NCBI GenBank assembly: GCA_017301975.1 | Contig: JAFLEI010000008.1 | Coordinates: 1 to 64,000 of the forward strand | Direction: 5' to 3' | DNA length: 64,000 nucleotides | DNA from: Verrucomicrobiota bacterium | GTDB taxonomy: Bacteria; Verrucomicrobiota; Verrucomicrobiia; Verrucomicrobiales; Verrucomicrobiaceae | Shown here: one piece after another, positions 32,444 through 41,891 of the stretch | Position numbering within the stretch: position 1 is the stretch's first letter | How the letters are laid out: each line of letters begins with the position of its first letter | Position numbers and translations under genes: made by a program | The notes under the pieces: generated by a model | The model's input: the letters and a program-made list of their open reading frames with translations, nothing else | Told to the model about the DNA's origin: nothing | The model's database searches: none

Positions 32444-33787
32444 ATGAACAAGCTTATCACTTTCCTAGCGCTGCTGGCACTCCCGGCTTTCGGCGAATCC
32501 CTGCGGCTCGCGACGTTTCGTGCGGACGTCACTCCGCAGGTTGGCGCGCCTTTGTGCGGCGGGCTGGTGAAGCAGGTGGCGGGGGTGAGCGAGCGGCTGC
32601 TGGCGCTGGGCGTGGTGATTTTGAGCGATGACAAGCCGGTGGTGCTGTGCGCGGTGGACTGGTGTGAGATCCGCGCGGGGGATCATGTGCACTGGCGGGA
32701 GGTGCTGGCGCAGGCGGCGGGGACGACGCCGGAACGCGTGGCGGTGCAGAGCCTGCACCAGCACAATGCGCCAATCGGAGACGCGGCATCGCACCGGCTG
32801 CTGGCGGGTTTTACCTCGCCGCCGAGTGTGATGGATCTTGAGTGGGCTGAGCGTGCGCTGAAGGGTGTGGCGGCGAGTCTTGAGGCCGCGCTGAAGAAGG
32901 CTGAGCCGCTGACGCACAGCGCGCATGGCGAGGCGGCGGTGGAGAAAGTGGCCTCGAATCGCCGCATCATGGGTGACGATGGGAAGGTGGCGAAGATGAG
33001 GCTGAGCTCGACGAAGGATGCGGCGCTGCAGGCGCTGCCGGAGGGGCTGGTGGATCCGCTGCTGAAGACGATCAGTTTTTGGAATGGCGAGAAGAAGCTG
33101 GCGGTGCTGCACTACTACGCAACGCATCCCATGAGCTACTATGGCGACGGCATGGTGACGTATGATTTTGTGGGCACCGCGCGCGAGCGGCGCACGCAGG
33201 ACGATGGTGTGCCTCATCTGTACTTCACCGGCTGCGGTGGCAACATCGGGGCGGGGAAATACAATGATGCCAGCAAGGAGGCGCGGGTGCGGCTGGGTGA
33301 GAACATTCATGCGGCGATGGTGGCTTCCGAGCAGCAGATGAAGCGGGTGCCGCTGACGAAGGTCGAATGGCGCGCGCGTCCGGTGGTGTTGAAATCGAAT
33401 CCTGAGTTTCCCGAGGAACGCATGCTGAAAGTGTGTGAGAACGCGACGGCTGTGGCTTCGACGCGCATCAGTGCCGCGTTCCGGGTAGGCTTCGTCCGCC
33501 AGAGTGCGGCAGGGGTGCCGATCCAGTTCACCAGCCTGCACTTGGGAGATGAGGTGTGCCTGCTGCATCTGCCGGGGGAGACCTTCATCGAGTATCAACT
33601 TTTTGCCCAGCAGCAGCGCCCGGGTGGATTCGTCGCCACGGCAAGCTATGGCGATGGCGGGCCTGGGTACATCCCGCTGGAAAAATCCTTCGCCGAAGGC
33701 GGGTATGAGCCGACGCAGGCCTTTGCCGCACCGGAGTCCGAAAAGGTGATGCGGGAGACGATTGTCGAGCTGCTCCGCGCGAAGTGA
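32444..33787 (+). CDS. Secreted neutral/alkaline ceramidase-like (N-terminal domain) protein
   Basis: A 447-residue exported protein with signal peptide MNKLITFLALLALPAFG. The mature chain begins ESLRLATFRADVTPQVGAPL, the conserved opening of the neutral/alkaline non-lysosomal ceramidase N-terminal domain. Zinc-ligand-like histidines appear in VAVQSLHQHNAPIGD and in HYYATHPMSYYGDG, and a Gly-rich GGPGYIPLEKSFAEGGYEP lies near the end. Verrucomicrobia and planctomycetes encode many such single-domain relatives. True ceramidase activity is not shown, and other amidase or lipid substrates are possible. The frame is open upstream, but the ATG at 32444 starts the signal peptide. Confidence 0.8.
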   Translation: MNKLITFLALLALPAFGESLRLATFRADVTPQVGAPLCGGLVKQVAGVSERLLALGVVILSDDKPVVLCAVDWCEIRAGDHVHWREVLAQAAGTTPERVAVQSLHQHNAPIGDAASHRLLAGFTSPPSVMDLEWAERALKGVAASLEAALKKAEPLTHSAHGEAAVEKVASNRRIMGDDGKVAKMRLSSTKDAALQALPEGLVDPLLKTISFWNGEKKLAVLHYYATHPMSYYGDGMVTYDFVGTARERRTQDDGVPHLYFTGCGGNIGAGKYNDASKEARVRLGENIHAAMVASEQQMKRVPLTKVEWRARPVVLKSNPEFPEERMLKVCENATAVASTRISAAFRVGFVRQSAAGVPIQFTSLHLGDEVCLLHLPGETFIEYQLFAQQQRPGGFVATASYGDGGPGYIPLEKSFAEGGYEPTQAFAAPESEKVMRETIVELLRAK

Positions 33788-33803
33788 GGGGTGGCGATGA
33801 GCT

Positions 33804-34382
33804 TCAGCCCTGAAGCGTCCAGCGACCGAGCTCCTGGAAAGTCTTTCTTTTCATGATGGCCTTGAGCAGGACGATTTCGTGCACCGTCCAGATCACGGGT
33901 TCCACATATTCTTCTTTAACGATTATGTCATCGTACAGCAGCGTGACATGCGGCGTGAAGTGGCCGGCTGGCTTGCCCATTTCGCGTTTCAAGCGTGAGG
34001 CGAAAGCTCGCAGGGCTTCATTGCCTTCGCGGTCTGCGAGGACACAGGGGAAATTGGATTTCTTCTCCGAGAAGCTTTTCACCCGGTCAAAGAGCACCTC
34101 AAAAGGACTGACACCTTTCACCACTTTGGCGGCGACCATTTGAGCCATTTGAACCGACCTCTCCAACGCATGTAGGGCATGATCGAAAGTATGCAGGGTG
34201 ACATGGAAGCGACCCGTGGGGCGGGGAACGCCCTTCAGCCCGTGTCTGGCCCTCACCTCGCATGCGCAGCGGGCGATCTGCTCTGCAGCCACCTGATCAG
34301 GAAGGATGGCTAGAAAGACGCTGGTGACCGGCTGCTCTTCAAGGGCGGCGGGCATGTCGGAAAATAGGAACTGGTCGTTCAT
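33804..34382 (-). CDS. thpR: 2'-5' RNA ligase-family 2H phosphoesterase
   Basis: 192 residues from the ATG at 34382 (MNDQFLFSDMPAALEE). The two HxT-type motifs of the 2H phosphoesterase fold are RFHVTLHTFDHA in the first half and HFTPHVTLLYDD in the second. Bacterial members hydrolyse or form 2'-5' RNA linkages or cyclic phosphodiesters in vitro. The biological substrate is not known. The opening TSVFLAILPDQVAAEQIARC is typical. It is divergent from the YhcH gene and convergent with the ceramidase-like gene. Confidence 0.82.
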   Translation of the reverse strand: MNDQFLFSDMPAALEEQPVTSVFLAILPDQVAAEQIARCACEVRARHGLKGVPRPTGRFHVTLHTFDHALHALERSVQMAQMVAAKVVKGVSPFEVLFDRVKSFSEKKSNFPCVLADREGNEALRAFASRLKREMGKPAGHFTPHVTLLYDDIIVKEEYVEPVIWTVHEIVLLKAIMKRKTFQELGRWTLQG

Positions 34383-34509
34383 GGACAGGGGGTGGAAGGC
34401 AGGGACACTCAGCGGGACTGATGACAACGCAATGCGACATGAGGCTCTCGGTTCACCTTTGTGCGTTGCACACGGCTCAAGCATGGTGTCGATTTAATGC
34501 CTTCCTCTC

Positions 34510-34968
34510 ATGATCCTCGACACTCTTGAAAATTCCGCCCGCTACGAGTCTTTCAATTCGCGTTTCGCGAAGGCCTTTGCCTATCTCCGCACGGTGGACG
34601 GCACGCAGCCGCTGGGGCGGTTTGATCTCGATGGGGACCATTGCTTTGCGCTGGTGCAGACCTATGAGACGAAACCGATGGAGAAGGCGAAGTTTGAGGC
34701 GCATCGGAAGTATATTGATGTGCAGTTCATTTACAGCGGTCGTGAAACCATCCTCTGGGCGCCGCTGGCGGCGATGAAGGAGGAGACGATGGCCTACAAC
34801 GAGGAAAAAGAGGCCGCGCTGTGGAAACTGATCCCCGATGTGACGCCGCTGCACCTGAGCGGCGGGCACTTTGCCATCCTTTATCCGCAGGATGCGCATG
34901 CCCCCTGCATCGAGTGGGACAAGCCGGAGCAGGTGTTCAAAGTGGTGGTCAAAGTGGCGGTGGAGTAA
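34510..34968 (+). CDS. YhcH/YjgK/YiaL-family protein (NanQ/EbgC-like anomerase)
   Basis: 152 residues, the standard length of this cupin-like family. E. coli YhcH (NanQ) is a sialic acid anomerase, while EbgC and YiaL modify or bind other sugars. Conserved parts are EAHRKYIDVQFIYSGRET, the metal-binding-type loop FAILYPQDAHAPCIEWDKPE, and the final VFKVVVKVAVE. It starts a plus-strand run that ends with a sialidase at 50382, so a role in sialic-acid or related sugar metabolism is possible. However, no NanA, NanE or NanK is present. Confidence 0.85.
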   Translation: MILDTLENSARYESFNSRFAKAFAYLRTVDGTQPLGRFDLDGDHCFALVQTYETKPMEKAKFEAHRKYIDVQFIYSGRETILWAPLAAMKEETMAYNEEKEAALWKLIPDVTPLHLSGGHFAILYPQDAHAPCIEWDKPEQVFKVVVKVAVE

Positions 34969-35016
34969 TCCGCCGCAAAAACGAGCGTACTGGGGGCGTA
35001 GGTTTATTCCCCCCTG

Positions 35017-37629
35017 ATGAAGCTGACGCCTGCTGTTCTCTTTTGTTCCCTCACCGTGACCGTTCGCGGCGCGGATCGCATGCTCACGTTTGAGAAAGAC
35101 GTGCGCCCCATCGTGAAGGCCCATTGCACGCACTGCCATGGGGAGGAGGAGAAGCCCGAGGGCGGCGTGGATCTGCGGCTGCGACGTTTCATGGATCTGA
35201 AGCTGGACGGCGGCAGCCATGTCGTCGTGGCTGGACATCCGGAGCAGAGCGAGCTGGTGCGCCTGATCAAAAACGGGGAGATGCCGAAGAAGGGCAAGCA
35301 GGTGTCTGAGGCGGAGCTGGCGATCATTGAGCGATGGATCGCCCAAGGGGCCAAGACCGCGAGGCCCGAGCCGCTGGCGCTGGCTCCAGGACCGATGATT
35401 TCAGACGACGACCGCGAGTACTGGGCTTTTCAGCCGGTGAAACGTCCTGCGGTGCCTGCCAATGTGGATGCCAAGAAGGTGCGCACCCCGGTGGATGCCT
35501 TCCTGCTCAAATCGATGGCGGACAAGGGGCTCACCTTTGCGTCCGAGGCTGATAGGCGGACACTGATTCGCCGCGTGACGCTGGATCTCACCGGGCTGCT
35601 GCCGACGCCGGAGGAGGTGGAGGCCTTTGTGAGTGACAAATCACCGCTGGCCTATGAGCAACTGGTGGAGCGCCTGCTGGCCTCGAAAAACTATGGCGAG
35701 CGCTGGGCGCGCCATTGGCTGGATGTGGTGGGTTACGCGGATTCGAACGGCTATTCAGAGGCCGACTCGGTGCGACCTCAGGCGTGGCGTTATCGTGATT
35801 ACGTGATCCGTGCCATGAACACGGACAAACCGTGGAGTGAATTTATTCAGGAGCAGCTCGCGGGGGACGAGCTTGCCGGTGCGACGCATGGAGACTTCCA
35901 GCAGGCGGTGCTGGATCCGCATCGGACTGATCAGCTCATCGCCACCGCCTTCCTGCGCATGGCTCCTGATGGCACGGGCGATGCGCCGGATGATGCAAAA
36001 CTCGCGAAGAATCAGGTGATCGCCGAGCAGATGAAGGTCACGACCTCGTCTCTCATGGGCATGACGGTGGCGTGTGCGCAGTGCCACGATCATCGCTACG
36101 ATCCGATCACACAGGCCGACTATTACCGCCTGCGTGCCGTGTTTGATCCGGCCTACAACTGGGAGGCCTGGCGCGCACCTGCGCAGCGTCTGTATTCCCT
36201 CTACTCCCCGGAAGAACGAGCCAAGGCGGCTGCGATCGAAGTCAAAGCCAAGGAGATCGAGGCCGAAGCGCGTGCGATGAGCAAAAAGTTCCTCGATGAA
36301 ATTTTCGAGGTTGAGATCAAGAAGGTGCCCGAGGCGGAGCAGGCGGCCTTCCGTGTCGCCCGTGACACGCCGAAGGACAAACAGACGCCTGAGCAGAAGA
36401 CGCTCATCAAAAAGTATCCTTCCGCGCTCGCGACCTACTCGCTCGATCTCTACGACAAGAAGAAGCAGGACATCGTGGATGCGAAGATGGCCGAGGCCAA
36501 AAAGCTGCGGGAAACCAAGCCGGCGGAAGGCTTTGTGATGGCGCTGACGGAAGTGAAGGGCCAGGTGCCCGTGACGAAGCTTTTCAATCGCGGGGATCAT
36601 GATCAGCCCAAGCAGGCTTTGACCCCCGGAGAGCTGAGCATCCTCGCCAGCCCGGAGATCGAGCCTTTCAAACCGGTGCCGGTGAGCAGCGGCTCCAGTG
36701 GTCGCCGTCTGGCCTATGCGCAGTGGCTGACCAGCGGCAAACATCCGCTGACGGCGCGAGTGCTGGTGAACCGCTTCTGGATGAACCACATGGGACGTGG
36801 CATCGTGAACACGCCGGGTGATTTTGGCCGCCAGGGCGAGCTGCCCACGCATCCGGAACTGCTCGACTACCTCGCCGACGAGTTTGTGAAAAGCGGCTGG
36901 AAGCTGAAGTCCCTGCATCGCCTGATTCTGCTGAGCAACGCCTACCGCCAGTCCTCGGTGAACACTGCATCCATGCACAGCGATCCGGAAAACAAACTCT
37001 ACGCACGGTTCAAGCTGCGCCGTTTGGATGCCGAGACGCTGCGTGACTCTCTGCTGGCGGTTACCGGCACGCTGGTGCAGTCGAGCTACGGCCCGCCGAG
37101 CGGCATTGGTCGTGATCCGCAGGGCCGCGTCATCACCGGCATCGACAAGGGAACGATCACTCTGAACAAGGTCGATCCCGGCGGTGCGGACGACTTCCGC
37201 CGCTCCATCTATGTGCAGGTGCGCCGCAGCAAGCCCGTCACAGTGCTCGACACCTTTGATGCGCCCGTCATGACGCCGAACTGCGAGTTGCGTGCGCAGA
37301 CCACTGTGGCTCCGCAATCGCTGTTGCTCATGAACGACACCTTCGTGCTCGACAGCTCGCTCCGCCTCGCAGGCCGCCTGGAGGCTGCGGCCCCTGGCAA
37401 TCGCACGGAGCAGATCAAGCGCGCCTGGGAACTGCTCTTTGGCAAGCCGGCGACGCAGGCTGATGTCACACGCGGCATCGCCTATCTCGATGAGCAGACC
37501 AAGGCGCTCGCCCAGTATCACCACGACATCCAGCATCCGAAAGGGGTCGTGCCCAATCCGCCGCAGGAAGCCATGGCCAGTCTTTGCCAGATCCTTTGCA
37601 GCTCAAACCGCTTTTTATACGTAGAGTAA
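35017..37629 (+). CDS. Secreted PSCyt1-PSCyt2-PSD1 (DUF1549/DUF1553) protein
   Basis: 870 residues with a signal peptide (MKLTPAVLFCSLTVTVRGA). PSCyt1 haem motif CTHCH is at residues 37-41, followed by GEMPKKGKQVSEAELAIIER. PSCyt2/DUF1549 covers about 155-370, with RWARHWLDVVGYADSNGYSE and a second CxxCH (CAQCHDHRYDPITQADYYRL). A Lys/Glu-rich coiled linker lies at about 400-530. PSD1/DUF1553 forms the rest (RFWMNHMGRGIVNTPGDFGR, PNCELRAQTTVAPQSLLLMN). Its DUF1501 partner would normally come next, but the AT-rich STAND NTPase gene lies in between, and DUF1501 resumes at 40416. Confidence 0.9.
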   Translation: MKLTPAVLFCSLTVTVRGADRMLTFEKDVRPIVKAHCTHCHGEEEKPEGGVDLRLRRFMDLKLDGGSHVVVAGHPEQSELVRLIKNGEMPKKGKQVSEAELAIIERWIAQGAKTARPEPLALAPGPMISDDDREYWAFQPVKRPAVPANVDAKKVRTPVDAFLLKSMADKGLTFASEADRRTLIRRVTLDLTGLLPTPEEVEAFVSDKSPLAYEQLVERLLASKNYGERWARHWLDVVGYADSNGYSEADSVRPQAWRYRDYVIRAMNTDKPWSEFIQEQLAGDELAGATHGDFQQAVLDPHRTDQLIATAFLRMAPDGTGDAPDDAKLAKNQVIAEQMKVTTSSLMGMTVACAQCHDHRYDPITQADYYRLRAVFDPAYNWEAWRAPAQRLYSLYSPEERAKAAAIEVKAKEIEAEARAMSKKFLDEIFEVEIKKVPEAEQAAFRVARDTPKDKQTPEQKTLIKKYPSALATYSLDLYDKKKQDIVDAKMAEAKKLRETKPAEGFVMALTEVKGQVPVTKLFNRGDHDQPKQALTPGELSILASPEIEPFKPVPVSSGSSGRRLAYAQWLTSGKHPLTARVLVNRFWMNHMGRGIVNTPGDFGRQGELPTHPELLDYLADEFVKSGWKLKSLHRLILLSNAYRQSSVNTASMHSDPENKLYARFKLRRLDAETLRDSLLAVTGTLVQSSYGPPSGIGRDPQGRVITGIDKGTITLNKVDPGGADDFRRSIYVQVRRSKPVTVLDTFDAPVMTPNCELRAQTTVAPQSLLLMNDTFVLDSSLRLAGRLEAAAPGNRTEQIKRAWELLFGKPATQADVTRGIAYLDEQTKALAQYHHDIQHPKGVVPNPPQEAMASLCQILCSSNRFLYVE

Positions 37630-37718
37630 GGGCTAAAATAATGGCTTACGGTAAGTAAACTGCCGAGAGTGCGTGATTGGGTAGGATATTAGTTGGCATA
37701 TACCTAAATAGAAAATAG

Positions 37719-40337
37719 ATGTCTCGTATGCCCAATATTAAGCCGTTAGAGGACATCTGGCAAAGAGTTGAATTTTCAAAACACGACTCGGATTCTGAAC
37801 TGTTCGATGCACTCCTGCTTGCGGGAGAATGCGTTGTAAAGCTTGTGACTTTAGGATTTCTCGCAGCACTTCGACACGAACGATTTAACCAGAGATATCG
37901 ATTGTTGACGAAAATTGCCCAGGCAGATGGAATTGGCGAATGGGCAATGGTTTTGGATGACTTGGTCAAGGGCCCTCCTTCGCACGAATTACTTGATGAA
38001 TTGAAAGCACTGGAAAAAGAGGAGCTTACGCAAATATCAGCACCGGGTTCGTGGCAATATGAGGCAGTTACCTCACTTAAGTTAGTTCTTGATACACTCG
38101 GTTTGAAAGAGGACATCAGTCATCAGAAGATCGATGGTCGCCGTTGGTTCGGTTTATTTGCGACATTGCGAAATGGAACAAGAGGCCATGGCGCGACTCT
38201 CAGCAGCACCAAAAGTTTGGCATGCCCGATTCTTGAGCAGAGCATTCGACTCATCACTGATAATTTCAGTTTATTTCGCCGCGAATGGGCATTCTTGTTT
38301 CGTAACATTTCTGGCAAATATCGAGTAACTCCTATTTCGGAGGCGGTTTCATCCTTCGATGATATCAAGAGTGGCACACAACATAAATATATTAATGGAG
38401 TATATATATACTTCGACTCTCCTCAATATGTTGAACTGCTAGAATCAACCCCAGAGATTACGGATTTCTTTTTTCCAAACGGCAAGTTTGGCGACAAAAA
38501 ATTTGAATTTTTATCTTACGCTACCGGTGATCGCCATGATGGGAATTCATCTGCCTATCTTGCGCCCGCAGAGAACCTTCTAGCAAGTGAAACGAAAGGG
38601 TTAGGCAAGTTTGAGGTTTACGGTAATTGCTTTGCTAATATTCCAGGGGACCCGAAAGATTATATTCACAGACCCATCCTTGAACGCCGACTCGAAGAAG
38701 CATTGATGGCTGAAGAACAGGACCGAATTGTTACACTTTCTGGCCGTGGAGGAATAGGAAAAACCTCTTTAACACTCACGATTCTACACCAGGTGTCAGA
38801 GACAAAACGCTATGAAATGATATGCTGGTTTAGCTCACGGGACATTGATCTTCTTGTAGACGGACCACAATTTGTGAGTCCTGATGTTATTACCCAAGAT
38901 GATGTCTGTCGTTCATTCGTTCGTCTGATGCAGCCAGGTAATGCCAAGGAGAAAGGCTTCAGCGCCAAACAGTACTTCGAGAAACATCTTGGGCGGCAAG
39001 ATTGTTCAATAGGCCCAATATTGTTCGTATTTGATAACTTTGAAACCGTGCGTAATCCAGCTTCACTGTTTATGTGGCTGCACAGCTTCGTCAGGCATCC
39101 AAATAAGGTTTTGGTGACAGCTCGGCACAAAGAATTCACTGGGGATTTTGAGATTCCTGTGGAGGGTATGACCGAAACTGAATGCCTTAAATTAATTGCT
39201 GCTGTTGCGGGAAAGTTTGGAATCGCTGACTTATTGACTCCCGAATACATTACCCGACTCATTGATGAATCCGGTGGCCATCCTTATGTCATCAAGGTTC
39301 TGCTTGGTGAGGTGGCCAAGGCAAGAAAGCTTGTGGATATAAAACGAATTGTGGCGACTCAGGAGCGTATTCTGAATGCACTTTTCGAACGAACTTTTGC
39401 TGCACTCAGTCACGCTGCTCAGCGTATCTTTCTCACTTTGTGTAATTGGAACTCATCTGTGCCATCAGTGGCCATTCATGCAGTTCTGCTTCGTCCTGCC
39501 AACGAACGAATAAACGTTACTGCTGCGATTGAGGAACTGCGTAAAAGTTCATTGATCGAGGTAATCGGCAATAATGTGGTAGATGAAATTGTGACGTTGC
39601 CCTTGGCTGCAATGGAATTCGGAAAAACTAAACTGGCAGCAAGTCCGCTAAAGACCGCCGCCCAGGCAGACAGCCAACTTTTGCAACTCTTTGGTGCTGC
39701 TCAGAAATCAAGCCTTCTGGGTGCAGTTCAGTTAAGAGTTGAGCGACTTTTTACAAATGTTTCACGCATCGTGGCCAAGGAGCCATCAAGACTAAGCGAG
39801 TACCTTCCCATTCTTGAATTAGTTGCGCAGCAAAGCTCAGAAGCGTGGCTTGCATTAGCTTCTTTGTACGAAGAACAAGGCACATCGGATGGTTTGAAGA
39901 AAGCTCAGGAATGTGTCAGGCACTTTCTTGAGTCCGGAAGCGCGACTGAGTCGTCACTTCACTGGAGACGACTCGCCGACCTTTCTGAACAGATCGGTGA
40001 TTTAGAAAGTGCAGTTCATGCTTTAATTGAAATGTGTGAACGTAAAAACGTTCCATTTTTTGTCATCAGCAACGCTGCAAATAAAATTAATAACCTCTTC
40101 TCTCTCAAGAGACTGGAGTTGGATTCAGAAGAAAAACGAATCTTGATTGCAAGGCTCGCAAAAGTCATGTCATTGAGAATGAACGAAGCGAATGCGGACG
40201 ACTATTCTAGAATCGCGTATCTTTACCTTCACTTGAAAAATCAACAGGAGGCAAAGCGAATGACATCGGAAGGCATGAATCTAGACGGAGATAATTCGCA
40301 CTTAAAGCGCTTGGGTCGTAAACTTGCCATTTTTTAG
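37719..40337 (+). CDS. STAND (NB-ARC-like) NTPase with N-terminal HEPN-like region, candidate defence protein
   Basis: 872 residues. The N-terminal 200 residues are helical and contain RNGTRGHG (151-158), which fits the RN-x4-H pattern of HEPN ribonuclease domains. The central STAND NTPase has P-loop SGRGGIGKTS (341-350), Walker B ILFVFDNFE (434-442), a sensor-like KVLVTARHKEF (463-473) and a GxP-type GGHPYVIKVLL (519-529). The C-terminal part (about 700-870) has TPR-like helical pairs (SEAWLALASLYEEQG). Such effector-NTPase-repeat layouts are typical of anti-phage and abortive-infection proteins. The gene is visibly AT-richer than its neighbours and uses A/T-ending codons, pointing to recent transfer. 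A weak promoter (TTGGGT, 16-base spacer, TATACC at 37677-37704) precedes it. The target and trigger are unknown. Confidence 0.75.
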   Translation: MSRMPNIKPLEDIWQRVEFSKHDSDSELFDALLLAGECVVKLVTLGFLAALRHERFNQRYRLLTKIAQADGIGEWAMVLDDLVKGPPSHELLDELKALEKEELTQISAPGSWQYEAVTSLKLVLDTLGLKEDISHQKIDGRRWFGLFATLRNGTRGHGATLSSTKSLACPILEQSIRLITDNFSLFRREWAFLFRNISGKYRVTPISEAVSSFDDIKSGTQHKYINGVYIYFDSPQYVELLESTPEITDFFFPNGKFGDKKFEFLSYATGDRHDGNSSAYLAPAENLLASETKGLGKFEVYGNCFANIPGDPKDYIHRPILERRLEEALMAEEQDRIVTLSGRGGIGKTSLTLTILHQVSETKRYEMICWFSSRDIDLLVDGPQFVSPDVITQDDVCRSFVRLMQPGNAKEKGFSAKQYFEKHLGRQDCSIGPILFVFDNFETVRNPASLFMWLHSFVRHPNKVLVTARHKEFTGDFEIPVEGMTETECLKLIAAVAGKFGIADLLTPEYITRLIDESGGHPYVIKVLLGEVAKARKLVDIKRIVATQERILNALFERTFAALSHAAQRIFLTLCNWNSSVPSVAIHAVLLRPANERINVTAAIEELRKSSLIEVIGNNVVDEIVTLPLAAMEFGKTKLAASPLKTAAQADSQLLQLFGAAQKSSLLGAVQLRVERLFTNVSRIVAKEPSRLSEYLPILELVAQQSSEAWLALASLYEEQGTSDGLKKAQECVRHFLESGSATESSLHWRRLADLSEQIGDLESAVHALIEMCERKNVPFFVISNAANKINNLFSLKRLELDSEEKRILIARLAKVMSLRMNEANADDYSRIAYLYLHLKNQQEAKRMTSEGMNLDGDNSHLKRLGRKLAIF

Positions 40338-40368
40338 ATGCGGGGCTCTGCCCCGCCAACCGCATCTA
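40335..40368 (+). terminator. Hairpin at the end of the STAND NTPase gene
   Basis: The outer arms TAGATGCGG (40335-40343, including the stop codon) and CCGCATCTA (40360-40368) are exact complements. Alternatively, GCGGGGC (40340-40346) pairs with GCCCCGC (40350-40356) around TCT. The run of T lies before rather than after the stem, so it may instead mark the boundary of the inserted DNA. Terminator function is inferred. Confidence 0.5.
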
Positions 40369-40415
40369 TTAACGTTGTCAGATGCTGACCATTTCAAGCG
40401 TATGTTTAGCTTCTC

Positions 40416-41867
40416 ATGAACCGCCCCCAGCTTTGCTCCCGCCGTCACTTCCTGCATGCCAATGGCTACAGCCTTGGCACGCTGGCCCTTGCCTCGCTGC
40501 TTGAGCGCGATGGCCTGCTCGCCGCACCCGTGAAGCCGGAGAGCTTCACCGGCGAGATACGCTACGATCTGCATCCGAAGAAGCCGCACTTTGAGCCGCA
40601 GGCGAAGGCGATGATCTCCATGTTTATGATGGGCGGGCCGTCGCAGATGGACCTGTTTGATCCGAAGCCGATGCTCACGAAGTACGACGGGCAGAAATTT
40701 CCTGGTGAGATCAAGTATGACAATCTCGCGCAGGCTTCATCGAAGTGCTTTGGCTCGCCGTGGAAGTTCCAGAAGCACGGTGAGTGCGGCATGGAGATCA
40801 GCGAACTGCTGCCGAACCTGAGCAAGGTGGTGGATGAGATCACGCTGATCCGCTCGATGACTTCCGGCGTGAGCAATCACGCGCAGGGGCTGTATGCGAT
40901 GAACGGGGGGCGTATCACTGCGGGTCGTCCGGCGCTGGGTTCATGGCTGACCTATGGTCTCGGCAGTGAGACGGATGAACTGCCCGCCTACATGGTGCTC
41001 TCGCACCCCAACGGTCTGCCCACCTTCAGTGGTGAGCACTTCACCAATGGCTGGCTGCCTTCGCTGTTTCAGGGCACGCTCGTGCGCGCCACTGAGCCAC
41101 GCATTCTGAATCTCGACCCGCCGCCGTCTCTGGCCGGTGCGCCGCAGCAGCGCCAGCTTGATCTGCTGAAGGCTTTCAACGAGGACCATCTGGCCCTGCA
41201 CCCCGGCGAGCTTGATCTGCAGGCGCGTATTTCCAGCTATGAGCTCGCGGCCAAGATGCAGGTGGCTGCCAAGGAGGCGCTCGATATTTCGAAGGAGCCT
41301 GAGTATGTCAAAAAACTCTACGGCGTCGACAACCCGATCACCAAGGATTACGCCACGCGCTGCATCATCGCGCGCCGCCTCGTCGAGCGCGGTGTGCGCT
41401 ACGTGCAGGTGCTCAATGCAGGCCAGTCATGGGATCAGCATGGATCGCTCATCACGGCGCTGCCCAAGAACTGCCAGGCCACCGACCAGCCGAGTGCTGC
41501 GCTTCTCATTGACCTCAAGCAGCGCGGTCTGCTGGACAGCACCGTCGTCCACTGGGGCGGCGAAATGGGCCGTCTGCCGGTGCTGCAAAACGATGCGGGC
41601 CGCGAGAAGTGGGGCCGCGACCACAACACCTACGGCTTCAGCATGTGGATGGCCGGCGGCGGCTTCAAGAAGGGCTACGTGCATGGCGAGACGGATGAAT
41701 TTGGCCACAAAGCCGTGATCGACGAAGTGAAGCACTACGACTACCACGCCACGCTGCTGAAGACCTTTGGTCTCGACCACACCAAGCTCACCTACAAGCG
41801 CAACGGCCTCGCCGCCTCCCTCACGGACAATCAGGGCGCCAAGGTGGTGGATGAGCTGCTCGCATAG
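40416..41867 (+). CDS. Tat-exported DUF1501 protein
   Basis: 483 residues. Twin-arginine signal LCSRRHFLHANGYSLGTLAL, then a DUF1501 domain: MISMFMMGGPSQMDLFDPKP, SDELLPNLSKVVDEITLIRS-type region with Glu for Asp, VLNAGQSWDQHGSLITALP, and VHWGGEMGRLPVLQNDAGRE. The His-rich end YHATLLKTFGLDHTKLTYKR completes the phosphatase-like core. It probably pairs with the PSCyt protein at 35017, from which the STAND NTPase gene separates it. Its composition is GC-rich like the other cluster genes. The MFS transporter follows 24 bases later, likely in the same transcript. Confidence 0.9.
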   Translation: MNRPQLCSRRHFLHANGYSLGTLALASLLERDGLLAAPVKPESFTGEIRYDLHPKKPHFEPQAKAMISMFMMGGPSQMDLFDPKPMLTKYDGQKFPGEIKYDNLAQASSKCFGSPWKFQKHGECGMEISELLPNLSKVVDEITLIRSMTSGVSNHAQGLYAMNGGRITAGRPALGSWLTYGLGSETDELPAYMVLSHPNGLPTFSGEHFTNGWLPSLFQGTLVRATEPRILNLDPPPSLAGAPQQRQLDLLKAFNEDHLALHPGELDLQARISSYELAAKMQVAAKEALDISKEPEYVKKLYGVDNPITKDYATRCIIARRLVERGVRYVQVLNAGQSWDQHGSLITALPKNCQATDQPSAALLIDLKQRGLLDSTVVHWGGEMGRLPVLQNDAGREKWGRDHNTYGFSMWMAGGGFKKGYVHGETDEFGHKAVIDEVKHYDYHATLLKTFGLDHTKLTYKRNGLAASLTDNQGAKVVDELLA

Positions 41868-41891
41868 TCCCTCGATCAGTACGCACTCGAC

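Noticed and set aside
35755-37536. 593-residue minus-strand frame
   Set aside because: Antisense to the PSCyt/PSD1 gene; Arg/Leu/His-rich with no recognisable motif.
37630-40415. Transposon or integrative element around the STAND gene
   Set aside because: No transposase, integrase, terminal inverted repeats or target-site duplication could be seen at the two edges.
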